From contig JAYESD010000009.1 in assembly GCA_036927565.1 (NCBI GenBank), positions 167,050,929 to 167,114,928 of the forward strand: a DNA stretch of 64,000 nucleotides. The letters run 5' to 3'. A program made the translations under genes and the position numbers. Numbering within the stretch: the stretch's first letter is position 1; the number at the start of each line of letters is the position of its first letter. The notes beneath the pieces were generated by a model that worked only from the letters and a program-made list of their open reading frames with translations, was not told where the DNA came from and did no database searches. Source of the DNA: Tuctoria greenei. Its lineage: Eukaryota; Streptophyta; Magnoliopsida; Poales; Poaceae. Below, in pieces: positions 1-10,121 of this stretch.

Positions 1-667
1 TCATCACTGATAACGGGACCCAATTCACAAACTCTGCATTTCAAGGATATTGCGAAGACCTCGGCATTCAAGTTTTCTACGCCTCCGTAGCTCACCCGAA
101 AAGCAATGGCCAGGCCGAGAGAGCAAATGTTGAAATCCTTAAAGGACTCAAAACGCGCACCTATGAACGCTTGAAAAACATGGAGCCAACTGGATTGAAG
201 AGCTTCCGCCCACTCTATGGGCCAACAGGACAACTCCAAACCGGTCAACTGGAGAGACACCCTTCTTCCTGGTGTACGGAGCTGAAGCAATCCTTCCTCC
301 AGAGATCACCTTGGGGTCACTCCGGGTCCGGACCTTCGACGAAGCCACGCAGGACCAGCTCCAGCGTGAAGACCTAGACCTCCTTGAGGAGGGAAGGTGC
401 CAAGCAGCTGTTCGGAATGCCCGATACCGCCAAGCCCTTCGGCGCTATCATCAGCAGCATGTACACAACCGACAGCTCGAGGAAGGCGATCTGGTGCTAT
501 GGAGAATACAATCCAGAGAAGGGTTAACCAAACTCTCCCCCAGTTGGGAGGGACCCTTCCGAGTGATTAAAGTATCCCGTCCCGGAAGCGTTTGCTTGGC
601 CACTGAGGATGGGACACCTCTCCCAAATCCTTGGAACATTGAGCACCTCCGTAAGTTCTACACTTAA
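1..667 (+). pseudogene. Gypsy integrase C-terminal part, frameshifted
   Basis: The window opens inside the integrase core. The second catalytic Asp is codon 9-11 (TDNGTQF) and the catalytic Glu is at 117-119 (NGQAERANVE), a DD35E spacing. After 'LKTRTYERLK' one A is missing from a run at about 174-178 (five A here, six in the copy at 10591), which shifts the frame. Reading resumes in another frame from about 272 (YGAEAILPPEI) to the TAA at 665-667. The C-terminal part has the GPY/F-type motif (SPSWEGPFRVIKV, around 540-570) that binds DNA and assists multimerisation in Ty3-type integrases. The protein would insert the cDNA into the chromosome; this copy cannot make it intact. A 46-base stretch at about 439-484 is present here and deleted in the second copy. 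Confidence 0.88.
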
Positions 668-2002
668 TATCACGGAGGTGAGTCTGTAGTAACTTGAGGT
701 GTATGTTATAGAGTCATTGTACAGAGTCGGGTAGTTCCTCCGGGAGAACAGCCGGACCTTTCTCGAAAGGTTCGCAAAGTTCATGCAACACTTGTCACAG
801 TCTCAGGACTAAAAGTGTGGCTAGCTACCCTGGGTCAAACGAGAAATGAAACACGCTTAGCCCTGTTCCGTACGCTAAGGGTGTACTTGTTTCCCCTGTA
901 CCCCGGACCTATAATGAAAGACATCTTCATGTGAAACAGACTCCACGTGCATTTATTTTGTACAGGCTCAACATTTTTTATTTTTCTCTTTCTTGTCTAT
1001 AACAAAGTTGTGCAATTCTTAAGAAATTTTAGTTCGACCAGTTCATGTACAATTCGAGCTGTATTGTCAATTCTTCTGGATTCGAATATTGTTCATGGCC
1101 CACTCGCCTGAATGCCGCCAAGCCAATCTAGGGTCGGAGTGTGCTATCAACTTAGTCTGGTCAAGCACCCTAAGTACGCCACTCTACCTACACCCCGACA
1201 GGCCGAAGTAAGGCGGGTCCAAGTACAATTAGATCCGGAAGAAAGAAGGCAACACATTCGGTTGTATTCAGAATTGTGTTTGACCTAAAATTTTCTTGGG
1301 AATCGTAAACCGCGACGAAGTTATAGGCAAGGATCGAATTTTACTATTTTTCTTGGCTTCAGTGTGCAGGAAAAATAAAGAATCCACATTGATGGAGAAA
1401 AGCCGGAGCTAACAAAGCTCCGACTCCCTCTAGATGGCTTGTAATCGATGTTAAACATTGAAAACAAGCATCACTGGAGCAACCAAGCTCCGGTAAAGCT
1501 AGGGGGGCCAGCCGTCAATGTAGAATAAAAGATGGTGAGAAGACTCCACAAATGGAGTCTGCTGCCGACAAACAAAGCGTTAGCAAAGGTCACTGCCGGA
1601 GCTACTAAGCTCCGGCACCCCGGAGGGCTAACTATCGATGCTCTACGCGTTCGTAGGAACTACTGTCGGAGCTACTGAGCTCCGACGGTAGCCAATGCCG
1701 GAGCTTCTGAGCTCCGACAACCTCAGGGGGCCTTCACTATCGAAGACTTCGGACCTACACTCTACAAGTTCGAAGCAAACGAGTCTTCAACAAAACACAA
1801 TATCCTCTTGGTACATGTTCACAATCAAATTGTGTACATCTACCAGGGGGCCAAGTGAAGACAAAAGCGTTGAAGACAAAAAATGGAATTCGCAAAAAAT
1901 TTGGATTTCATTCATCTGGAGACAAGGGATTACAAAATTGGGGAAGAAAAAGAGAGAATACAAGTGGGAGCTACAGAGATGGTCCTAAATCCTATGGAAG
2001 AA
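668..2002 (+). other. Untranslated spacer of gypsy copy 1
   Basis: About 1.3 kb between the pol stop and the 3' end of the antisense gene. No ORF with recognisable similarity. It holds the palindrome cluster at 1401-1718 and AT-rich stretches (for example 965-1030). The matching stretch of copy 2 (11037-12352) is collinear with scattered substitutions, so the region belongs to the element and is not a later insertion. Confidence 0.75.
1401..1718. repeat. Cluster of five imperfect palindromes (GGAGCT..AGCTCC)
   Basis: Five short inverted repeats share arms CCGGAGCT / AGCTCCGG around 4-6 base loops: 1401-1425, 1474-1493, 1595-1616, 1665-1686 and 1697-1718. The third is perfect over its arms. 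They are separated by unrelated sequence, so they recur as units. In RNA each could form a small hairpin. Function unknown: a 3' untranslated RNA signal, a terminator of the converging antisense transcript, or remnants of a minisatellite are all possible. Confidence 0.75.
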
Positions 2003-5000
2003 CTAGGCAACCTTCTGAGCAACCTCCGACACGTTGGCTCGGGTGGCTTCACCTTCTCCTTCGACGGGACCTTCAAGCACCGGGTCCAGAGGGAATTGGG
2101 GATCCCGGCTGGTGTAGCACGTCAGCACATACTCTGCGACGTTCTTCGCCAGGGACTGCACTTCAACCTCCAACTGGTCCGCGATGACGTCACCCACCTT
2201 GGAGAGTTTGCCACCCACTGAGCTCAACGCCTGCAACACCAGGTTCGGCTCCGGCTCCGGATCATTCGGATGCACGGGACTGAAGCCCATCGGTGTCAGC
2301 GTGTAGTTGGCTTTGCTCAGGAACTCCCAAACCTGTTGGGAGTCCGCAGCCCTCAAGCCCTTCAGTTCCTCCAAGGATCTTTTGGCCGCCGCCAGTTCAG
2401 AATTCTCGCGAGCAAGGCGCTCAACCTCTTTGGAATTTTGCTGAATCTTTTCAGCAACCTGCTTCTCGAGTTTTCCGAGCTCCTCCTCCCGGAGGTAGAT
2501 CTTGTTCCGGGGGTCAACCAGGTCCTTCTCCCTGCCCCTAACTTTCTTCTCCCTTGCAGCGATGGCACACTCTTGCTGGTAGAGTTCTTGCCCTCGCACC
2601 CAGGCCTTCTCCTCCTCCTCAACGCAACGCTCCTCCAATTTCTTGGCGTGTTCCTCAAGGCCCTTGTCAGCCACAGCCACCTTTTCGGCGAGCTCCTCTT
2701 CCCTCTTCATGACGTCATCCCGCAGCTCTAGGAGTTTCTACTCTTCGTCTTCGAGCTTCTTCTCCCTCTCCTCAAGTGCCTCCCGGCGCTTGATGAGAGT
2801 AGTGTTAATGGCTTCAAGCCTTTCTTGGCGATCATCAGCCGCACTATTAGCTGCCTTGGTCTGCTCATAAATGGCCCAAGATTGAGCGTCGAGGGCACGA
2901 GTCAAGCTCTCCCTATCATCCAATAATTTGCCCCAGTACTCCAGGCGGACCTTCTCCTGTTTGATCCACTCCTTGTCGTCTGCCAGCCTAGACTGCGCCA
3001 GCTTGGTCTTGAAGTAGAGCCGATTACGCCACTGCCTAAGGGTTTGGCGCTCCTCTTCAAGAGCCTTGGTGTCGTGGTAGAATGCCACATGGACTTGACG
3101 CAGATTGGAGCAAGCGTTGTCAATAGACAACGATAGGGGAATAGGGTCCGGACCTGTTGGGGTCTCCTCCGCTGGTTCCAGTGGGTTCTCGCTTACAAAA
3201 ATTTGGTCCCACTCCACAATAGTGGTCCCTTAAGCCTCCACGGCACTAGGGCCGTCCTCCGGGATAGCCTCAGTCGCCACTGAGGAGGGTCCCGCAGAAG
3301 AAGTTCCGACCTCCGGAAGTGGTTCCGAAGGCCCTGCCGCCAGGTCTTCATTTGCCCCCTCAGGCAGGGGGCCAGCGACTTCATCTGGGCACCCTGGCCC
3401 AGCAGCAGGCAACTCTGCCGTCATCACTTCCGGAGCAGGGGCAACTTCAGGCTCCGGCCTGGGCTCCTCCTCCGCTGGTGACTCGGGTGTTGGCACCTCA
3501 ACCACCATGGGTTCGAGTGCTGATGCCTCTGCAACAACCGGCCTTGAGGCCGGAGCTTCAACCGCAATCGACTCTGCAGCCAAAGCTTCAGTGGCAACCG
3601 GCTCTGAGGCCGGAGCTTCGGAGGTAGCCGGCTCAACCGCCAGGACTTCCTCAACATCCGGCTCGCTCGCCGGGACTTCAATAACATCCGGCTCAACCGC
3701 CGGGGCTTCGACAACTTCTGGCTCTAGGGCCGGAATCAATGCTTCCTCCGGCTCAACGGCCGGAGCTTCCATCATCTCAGCATCAAGACCCGGGGCTTCA
3801 ACCTCCGGGGCAGGTGCCACTGGCGCATCTTCTCTCCCGTGGTCCGGCGCTACCACGGGAGTGTCGGGGGATGAGTCGAGGTCCATGACCACGACAGCTG
3901 GCGCCGGAGCTGCCGCAGCTTCAGCCACCACTTGGGGCGGCACCGGGACAGGAGCAGAAGCCTCCGCCCTCACAGCTTCAGCTGTTGTGGCTGAGGGTAG
4001 AGCCTCACTCCTCTTCTTGGGGACGCTGCAGATGATGGATGAAGAAACTTAAAAAAACAATTACTATAACAAAACAACTATCTGAGGTAAAGATTAAAAA
4101 TTACCTCGGAAGGCTTCTGCACCAGCTTGCACGAAATCTCTTTCTCCGGTGTTCTGTGCTGACCATAGCCGCCGCCGGCGTGGTAGTTTCGGAAGGCCTC
4201 CCAGAACTTGTTGCAGCCGCGGGCATTTCCTTAGTCGAGGCCCCCCTCGACCGGGAAGGACCTCCAGACCCAGAGGCCTCAGCTGGCCCTTGTGCTGGAG
4301 TCACATGCCCGGAGCTTGCACCCCGGGAAGACGCTGCTGCAGGTACAGTCACTGCAGTTGTAGAAGACCTCCCCCTTCGGGGAGAAGGAGCTGCTGCAGA
4401 GGATGCAGGCCTGACGGACCTTCCGTCGGCATGCTTCATCTTCCTCTTCCGGCTCGAGGGTTCGTCCGCCAGCTCCTTGCCCTTGCCGATGACTTCGGTC
4501 CTTGGCTTCGGGGCAGGGTCGGAGCCACCTTCAGAAGCCCCAGGGATCACCACCCTGGAGGTCGATCTTCTCTCGACGACACCTAGGTCGTCAAGCACCG
4601 GCATCGTCTGCCGGAGCTCCCTGCTGAACTCTACTTCCACGTTCAAGGGGAGGAAAGCTGGTGGCGGGGTTAAGTCATCACCCGCAATGTCGATGTCGTG
4701 CTGGAACTTCTTGAGATGAAACTCCAAGGTCGCCCCCTCCATGTTGGACTTCAGCCCGGTCACGACCCGGTCGTCGTCCATCACATTGTTGAGGGCCCAA
4801 GCGAGTTTTTCTCTCCTCTTCAGCGGTGCCCACCTGTTGACCAGGAAATTGCAAAATACCCCCTGAGGAGTTAATCCTCCCTTCACACACTGGCGGATCC
4901 TGGTCAGAGCAGAGTTGAAGGCATCCGACAACACTGGAGCTTCACTCCAGACTGCAGTGTCGGTGTTGGGGAGGCCTTCGGGCAGCTCCAGCTTCTCGTG

Positions 5001-5551
5001 CTCCTCCACCCGGATGACTATCCAGTCCTTCTTCCAATCATCCCACTTTCCAGAGGGAAACGACCGGAGGTACTTGAATGGACACTTCTTTCGCTTCACG
5101 AAGTAGTAAAAGACAAGGTACTCATTACTCCTACCGGTGGTATGGACGGTGAAGAAGGTCCGAAAAAGCTCAATGCAGGGGGGATGCCCACCCACATTTC
5201 GCATAAGTGGACGAAGACAAACACTAGAATAATGGAGTGGGGGCCAAGGTGGTACAGCTGCAGACCATAGAAGTCTAGCAGCATCAAGAAAAAGGAGGAA
5301 AAAGGTGGGATCAACCCCACCATGGCGTACGAAGAGAAGTACACCATCTCGCCGGCGTGCTCCTTCTCAAATGGGAGCTCTCCCCCAGTGCGTACCAGAT
5401 GGTTGAAGAAGTCTGGGGACCACCCCATGAGGGCCCGGACCTTCTTCAGGTTACCTTCTGTCTTCAAGCGGCTCTCGCGGAGACCCAACTCCATCGCAGC
5501 ACAACGAGGCAAGAGAGAAAAAGCAAGCACAAGTTGGGAGTTTGAGCGCAA
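2003..5551 (-). pseudogene. Antisense gene of gypsy element (PF04195-like plus coiled coil), decayed
   Basis: Read on the minus strand. The N-terminal part (5551 to about 5100) carries the pattern of the plant 'putative gypsy-type transposase' domain: LIPPFSSFFLMLLDFYGLQ, then HLCEMWVGIPP, then ELFRTFFTV. A one-base frameshift lies near 5180-5190 in a run of C; copy 2 shares it. A charged and Ser/Pro/Ala-rich segment follows to 4105, a GT-AG intron (4104-4026), an Ala/Pro/Val/Glu-rich repeat segment (4025-3230), and a long Glu/Lys/Arg coiled coil to 2003. Stops at 3230-3232, 2738-2740 and 2003-2005 interrupt frames that copy 2 keeps open. The domain name is historical; no transposase activity is established for this family. 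In intact relatives this could be a structural or regulatory protein, which is inference. Confidence 0.8.
4026..4104 (-). other. Predicted 79-nt intron of the antisense gene
   Basis: Minus-strand donor CCGAG|GTAATT at 4104 and acceptor ATCTGCAG|CG at 4026. The interior is AT-rich and contains in-frame stops. Removing it joins ...SLP-S to VPKKRSEALPS... in frame. Copy 2 keeps the same donor and acceptor (14473/14394, 80 nt). Conserved sites with restored frame in both copies are good evidence for real splicing. Confidence 0.7.
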
Positions 5552-6032
5552 GATCAGATAAGAGGCGTAAAGAACCCCAGACGGTGCGTGCTTTCCTTCT
5601 TAATTAAGCCCCCACAACGCTTGGATGGAAACCGCAGGGAAGTCGAAGATACTACTCAAAATTTCACCCTGTCGATGACAAGAGGGCCCGGGACCACCCC
5701 GACGATCAAGTCGAGCTTCTTACACAGGTGAACAGTTGTCATCATGGAAGACGGGCAGCCCGAAGGCGGCGGCGGCCTGACAAGGCGCGCGGAACCGATA
5801 CGATTTTCGTATCGGGAACTGGCGACCTTCAATTGCGTGAGATCCGCACGCCAAAGATCTCATTTGCCGCACCCAGGACGTGCTGCGCGGCGAGGATTTA
5901 ACTCCAAAACTATCGCCAACGGCACATCTGAAGACTTTTGAAGACTCGGCTCAAAAGTCGAAGGATGGACCCACCTACGGAGGAATGACTTCACCTAAGG
6001 GGTCTTCCCCAGAGGTGGGCCCAGGGGGCCAC
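5552..6032. other. Leader of antisense gene and polypurine-like tract
   Basis: Non-coding sequence between the antisense gene start and the 3' LTR. The last 20 bases before the LTR (6011-6030) are purine-rich with G runs, as expected of a polypurine tract that primes plus-strand synthesis, though interrupted by several pyrimidines. Any promoter of the antisense gene should lie here or in the LTR. I see no clear TATA box on the minus strand. Confidence 0.5.
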
Positions 6033-6908
6033 TGTCGGTACCCTGGGCACCGTATACCCCTTGAGATTGCAAAGATCTTAAGGAAATGTCATCTACTTGG
6101 TTTGAAGACCTTCGGAGGCCCACATGCCAGACATAACCGGACCCGCTTCCCCAATATGGTTAGTCCCAGGGTCGCCACGTGTACCATCAAACCGGAGCTA
6201 CCGCCCACAAGGGGGAAGCTCTGGGCTATGTACCATAACGGCACCCCGGACCTAACCCCAGATCGAGGGAAGCTCCAGAACTGACACGTGTCTGCTGGCA
6301 CCAAACCTATCTGTTCTCCACAGTATGCTCCGGAGCTACCACGTGTCCAACCGTCGGATCTTCAGCCTCAAACCTCCGGTAGACTCCACAACGGCTCGGA
6401 TCTTCAAAGGGGAATCAAGGACTTCAAGACCCGATTAAGTGTCATTAATACTATATTGATGACACACAATCGGATGACCTTAATTACCAGTAACGGTGCT
6501 GTCAAAGCCCGTAATTCGGTCATTAAGAGTAATTAAGCACACCAAATGTGTATCAATATTGTAACCGCCAGGGCCACATGTCGGGCCAGGCCAACTTGTA
6601 ACGACCTGTCCTTGTACTATAAAAGGACAGGCCAACGATACATAGAGGCACTCTCACTAGACTGATCTGACCTGCTCTGATCTGATCGTGCACTCTCAAC
6701 TCACGTTGAGTTCATACATCCAATACAACACCAACACACCCCGTGGAGTAGGGTATTACGCTCAGGCGGCCCGAACCACGTAAATCTTCGTGTCTCCTGT
6801 GTCATTTTACACTTCACCTTCTTGAATCTCCGCGCGCCCACACCGAACGTCAAACTCTGCAAACACTTTAGTAGTGTCGGGAGATCTGCCGGATCAAAAC
6901 CACCGACA
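6033..6908 (+). repeat. 3' LTR of gypsy copy 1 (876 bp)
   Basis: Begins TGTCGG and ends CCGACA, a perfect 6-bp terminal inverted repeat with the usual TG..CA ends. A TATA box (TATAAAA, 6618-6624) lies about 290 bases from the end, with a plausible transcription start 25-30 bases on. Downstream non-LTR DNA starts 'tacgctcctc', which is continuous with upstream flank in the uninterrupted copies at 33455 and 59934; this fixes the right boundary to the base. Confidence 0.88.
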
Positions 6909-8684
6909 TACGCTCCTCACTAGCCACGAAAACCAAACAGCAGCGACATAGTTTCCACATGAGTATATCACTCGGGGAGTCCCGAGCCTCATCGTACAAC
7001 CAATAAGCATAAGCGCAGAGGTTAGTAGCTGCAAAAAACTTATATAGCAACCGTGAGCACGAAAGCTCAGCGAGACTTAACCGTCTCACCTAAACATGAA
7101 ACTCTACATGAGGGTAAAGACATAACATAGGATGGAAGATTTGCGTAACGGACTCGCCTAATTGTGGGTCCTTATTTTTCAGATTTATAGCAGTAGCTTA
7201 AACCTTGTGCGGGGCAACATCGTAACTCCACAATCAAACAAGAAATGCTTCATCGTGATGTTGCATGCCCAAGGTGGAATTTAAATTTTGTGAGCACTAT
7301 ATTAATACATACAACATAGCAATACCATGATAATATAATGTTCATAACAGCAACAATTAATTCTCATCTCAAGTGCAAGTATTTAACTACGTCACAACTC
7401 GGTGAACAAGTGGTACTCATAACCGTGAGGGACGGTGATTCGAACCAATGATACCCGAAAACCACGTCACGTACGCCCGTACTGGAAGTCACATCAGTGC
7501 ACTCCACGGACGTCGTACGCAACCACCTTTCTCAAGTTCCGGCCAAGTTGAATAGATTCAATCGTCTAGGACAGTATCCCCACTCACGGTGCACCCTTTC
7601 GCTGTGAAGATGTCGTGAGTGTGTTTCCGTCTACTATGATGCGGCCGAAAGCCTGAGGCGAACGAAAAAGTCTCAACAAAAGCTTCCCAAGGTACACCGG
7701 TTTCCTGGATCCCATATATCCAGTATGACTCCAGTACAGTTCAAACTTGCTCAGCAGGGCGGCATACGGATTGGTCCTTAACCGAAACAGGCAGGGCTAC
7801 GCACCCAAGACCAAGTCTTGCTGCATCCTACGCCCCTGATCGGTGTCATTTTCAGATTACTATCTCATTCTCTTTGAACCAATCCCGTGTGAAAAGGTCC
7901 TAGCCATGCGAGTAGATTCCAACTACTCGACTTCTACCAAATCCTATACAACATTTAGTATAGCATAGTCTACATGATGACTTGACAACTAGCCAAATAC
8001 TCCATGGGTTGATCTGGTCATGCAAGTGGATTTTCAATCACCTTAGCCCTAATGCACAATACCAACCCTAGACATATGTGATAAAATCAAAATTTTGTAA
8101 TAGCGCTTAAATGCAAACCGGGGCTTGCCTGGTTGCGAGATGGTGTCAGAGTTAATCTCCAGAGGTATGACTTCAAGTAGCTCCGGGGTCCTCTTGAGCT
8201 CGGCAACTAATCGGCATGCAAAGAATTATGCAAGTTAATCAATACCGGGATTATATTATAGCTCAAAGGAAAGACAATTAAGTATATGAATTTAAGCTTA
8301 ATGGTTCTGGAAATTTTACAGGGGACATTAGGTGCTATGAGGAAGATATGTACCAAAAATTGGAGATGTTCAAGGAAGCTTGTTGTCTATAAAATTCCAA
8401 CAACTAAAAGCCTTCTCTGAAATTTGGTTGTAATTCTGGAGGTCTATCATGGATATCAGTGGTTGTATCATACAGAGGAGGTCTCACTGGTTCTAGGAAA
8501 AGTTGTTTCATAAATTTCTAAGCTTCCTATTGGGATATATTTAATTTAGAAGTTTGGAAAAATTTCTGAAATAGTTCTGATGTTTTTGGGCATTCTATGA
8601 CCTGTTAGGAAAATCTCCATATTGAACTAGGTTATTAAAATCAAATGAAGCTGAAATTTTACAGGAATTTCGGAAACTTACTAA
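6909..8684. repeat. Non-coding retroelement-like flank, copy 1
   Basis: The same sequence occurs at 15961-17736, 33455-35230 and 59934-61709. No convincing ORF; a short minus-strand frame near 6868-7089 reads through into the LTR and is unlikely to be a gene. The 3' half is AT-rich with repeated phrases (TTCTGGAAATTTTACAG, GGAAAAATTTCTGAA). Length, lack of coding capacity and texture fit a large non-autonomous LTR-retrotransposon (LARD-like) remnant, but I could not define both its ends. This is the most diverged of the four copies. Confidence 0.5.
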
Positions 8685-9314
8685 CACTACTACAAAATGC
8701 ATTTTCACAGGCGTCTGCTTATTTTTTTTACAGACGGTTTGTTAAAAGTTACGCCTGTGATGTCATATGAGTTAATAACCGTCTGTGATAATAGAATATC
8801 AGAGGCGGTCCGTAACAAACAACCGTCTGTGAAAATGTATTGATTTTCACAGACGGTCCGTAACAAAAACTGTCTGTGATAATAGTCATTATCACAGGCG
8901 GCCCGTAACAAACAACCGTATGTGAAAATATAATGATTTTCATAGGCGGTCCGTAACAAAAAAACCGCCTGTGATAATGAAGGCTCATGATTGGTTCGCT
9001 GCTTCATCCCACGGATCGCTCTTGGACTTTATATCTCTGCCTTCCGCTACTTATCGATCCAACGACTCACAGGGAGTCATCTCTAATCTATGTGTCTATA
9101 ACAACAGCAGCACCGACACCTCACGTCCTTATCCCCAATATCTCCCTCTCACCATCCATCTCTCCAACTTCTCTTTCCTTCCTCCCCAACCTTGCTCTAC
9201 CGCAGCTAAGCCTCATCGCTGAAGCGTCGGCAGCCCGCTTCCACCTCCTCGCCATCCTCGCCGTCGCGGACGTCGCGCTCCTCGTCGTCGCGGCAGTTGT
9301 ACTCCTCGATCGTC

Positions 9315-9410
9315 ATGGCAGCCGTGCTGCTCATGCTCATCGCCATCGTGGCAACCACACTCCTCGTCCGCCGCGGGTGTCTCGCTCGATGCCGAGGGTC
9401 GCAGATCTAA
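9315..9410 (+). CDS. Hypothetical 31-aa hydrophobic peptide inside CACTA element
   Basis: A short ORF (MAAVLLMLIAIVATTLLVRR...) in the centre of the CACTA element. The first 20 residues are hydrophobic and followed by Arg, like a signal anchor. It is kept open in the other copies at 18367-18462, 35862-35957 and 62343-62438, with only Ala/Val and Val/Met changes. A CT-rich leader-like stretch precedes it and a T-rich 3'UTR-like stretch follows. The copies are young, so conservation alone proves little. A longer overlapping frame (8987-9688, 233 codons) is also open in all four copies but looks low in complexity. Coding status of either is unproven. Confidence 0.2.
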   Translation: MAAVLLMLIAIVATTLLVRRGCLARCRGSQI

Positions 9411-9839
9411 CCTTCAGTCATAGATCCAGCCACGATCGTTATTTTTGTTGTAGCATGGAAGTCGAGCTAGCACGAAGGTGGTGCTACCGAGCGCTGCGGG
9501 GAGGCATTGAAGAGCGGCTGCAACGGCAACATCTCTGTCTTCATGGTGTTGAGCTGCTGCACGTGGTGCTGCACGTGATGGTTGTGATGGATTGTAATTT
9601 CTGCGATGTGTTGTGTTGTAATTTCTGTTATGTTTTTTTATTGCATCTCTGCAATGTAATTTTGTCTAAATCTTTTAGTCTTCTGTAGATCAAACTGTGT
9701 TAGCGCAAAGTTTGTCTAAATGTTATCATTTCTTGCCTTCTGATTACGGCAAGTCACAGGTGGTTGGCACATTCTAAAAACTGTATACGATTCTAAAAAC
9801 TGTATATGATAATGTATTATCACAGGTGGTTGGCAATAA

Positions 9840-10010
9840 AAACAGTATGTGAAAATGCATTTTCACAGGCGGTCCGCAATTAAAAACCGCCTGTGAAAAT
9901 GCATTTTCACAGGCGGTCCGTAATAAAAACCGCCTGTGAAAATGCATTTTCACAGGCGGTCAGCAATAAAAACCGCCTGTGAAAATGCATTTGTACAGGC
10001 GGATTCTTTC
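9840..10010. repeat. Right subterminal palindromes of CACTA copy 1
   Basis: Two perfect 30-bp palindromes (9887-9916 and 9930-9959) with arms CCGCCTGTGAAAATG, and a third imperfect one at 9973-10002, separated by 13-base spacers. Together with the inverted motif copies in the left subterminal region the element could fold into a long stem. Confidence 0.85.
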
Positions 10011-10121
10011 CCCACCTGTGCTAATCGATCATTTTCACAGGCTCTTCGTTACAGGCGATTTTCAAAACCGTATGTGATAATATATTTAGAGCCGCCTGTG
10101 ATGAAGACTTTTGTAGTAGTG

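Larger units (their letters stand above)
1..6908 (+). mobile_element. Ty3/gypsy LTR retrotransposon, 3' part (copy 1)
   Basis: Order on the plus strand: integrase C-terminal half, untranslated spacer with inverted repeats, antisense gene, polypurine-like stretch (6011-6032), and a full 3' LTR (6033-6908). Integrase lying after the catalytic pol domains and next to a GPF motif is the Ty3/gypsy arrangement. An extra antisense gene between pol and the 3' LTR is known from some grass gypsy elements such as the RIRE2 and Grande types. The 5' LTR, gag, protease and reverse transcriptase must lie upstream of the window. The base after the LTR starts 'tacgc', and the uninterrupted version of the target is visible at 33455-33459, so 'tacgc' is the expected 5-bp target duplication. 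The element is dead: frameshift in integrase and several stops in the antisense gene. Confidence 0.9.
8685..10121. mobile_element. Non-autonomous CACTA element, copy 1
   Basis: Starts CACTACTACAAAA and ends TTTTGTAGTAGTG, a perfect 13-bp terminal inverted repeat of the CACTA (En/Spm) type. Both subterminal regions carry many direct and inverted copies of a TCACAGGCGGTCCG-like motif, typical transposase-binding repeats. No transposase gene, so it depends on an autonomous partner. The left flank ends TAA, the 3-bp target duplication seen intact around copies 2-4. On the right the expected TAAAGAAC is missing; the element runs directly into gypsy integrase sequence. The GC-rich centre (about 8985-9690) looks like captured host DNA. 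It lacks one right-hand subterminal repeat unit that copies 2-4 have. Confidence 0.88.

Noticed and set aside
1695..2221. Plus-strand ORFs of 97-112 codons in the gypsy spacer
   Set aside because: They overlap the palindromes and the antisense gene's 3' end, show no domain, and look like products of the inverted-repeat sequence and the shadow of the minus-strand coding frame.
3507..4052. Plus-strand Ala/Ser/Thr/Gly-rich ORF of 181 codons
   Set aside because: It is the shadow of the minus-strand Ala/Pro/Glu repeat segment, which explains its composition; copy 2 does not keep the frame.
8705..9007. Minus-strand ORF rich in CYGPP and YHRRF repeats (100 codons)
   Set aside because: It is the translation of the subterminal repeat array; its length and frame vary between copies.
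8705..10002. CRISPR-like array in the CACTA ends
   Set aside because: The repeats are inverted and direct copies of a transposon subterminal motif, flanked by CACTA termini, in a plant genome with no cas genes.
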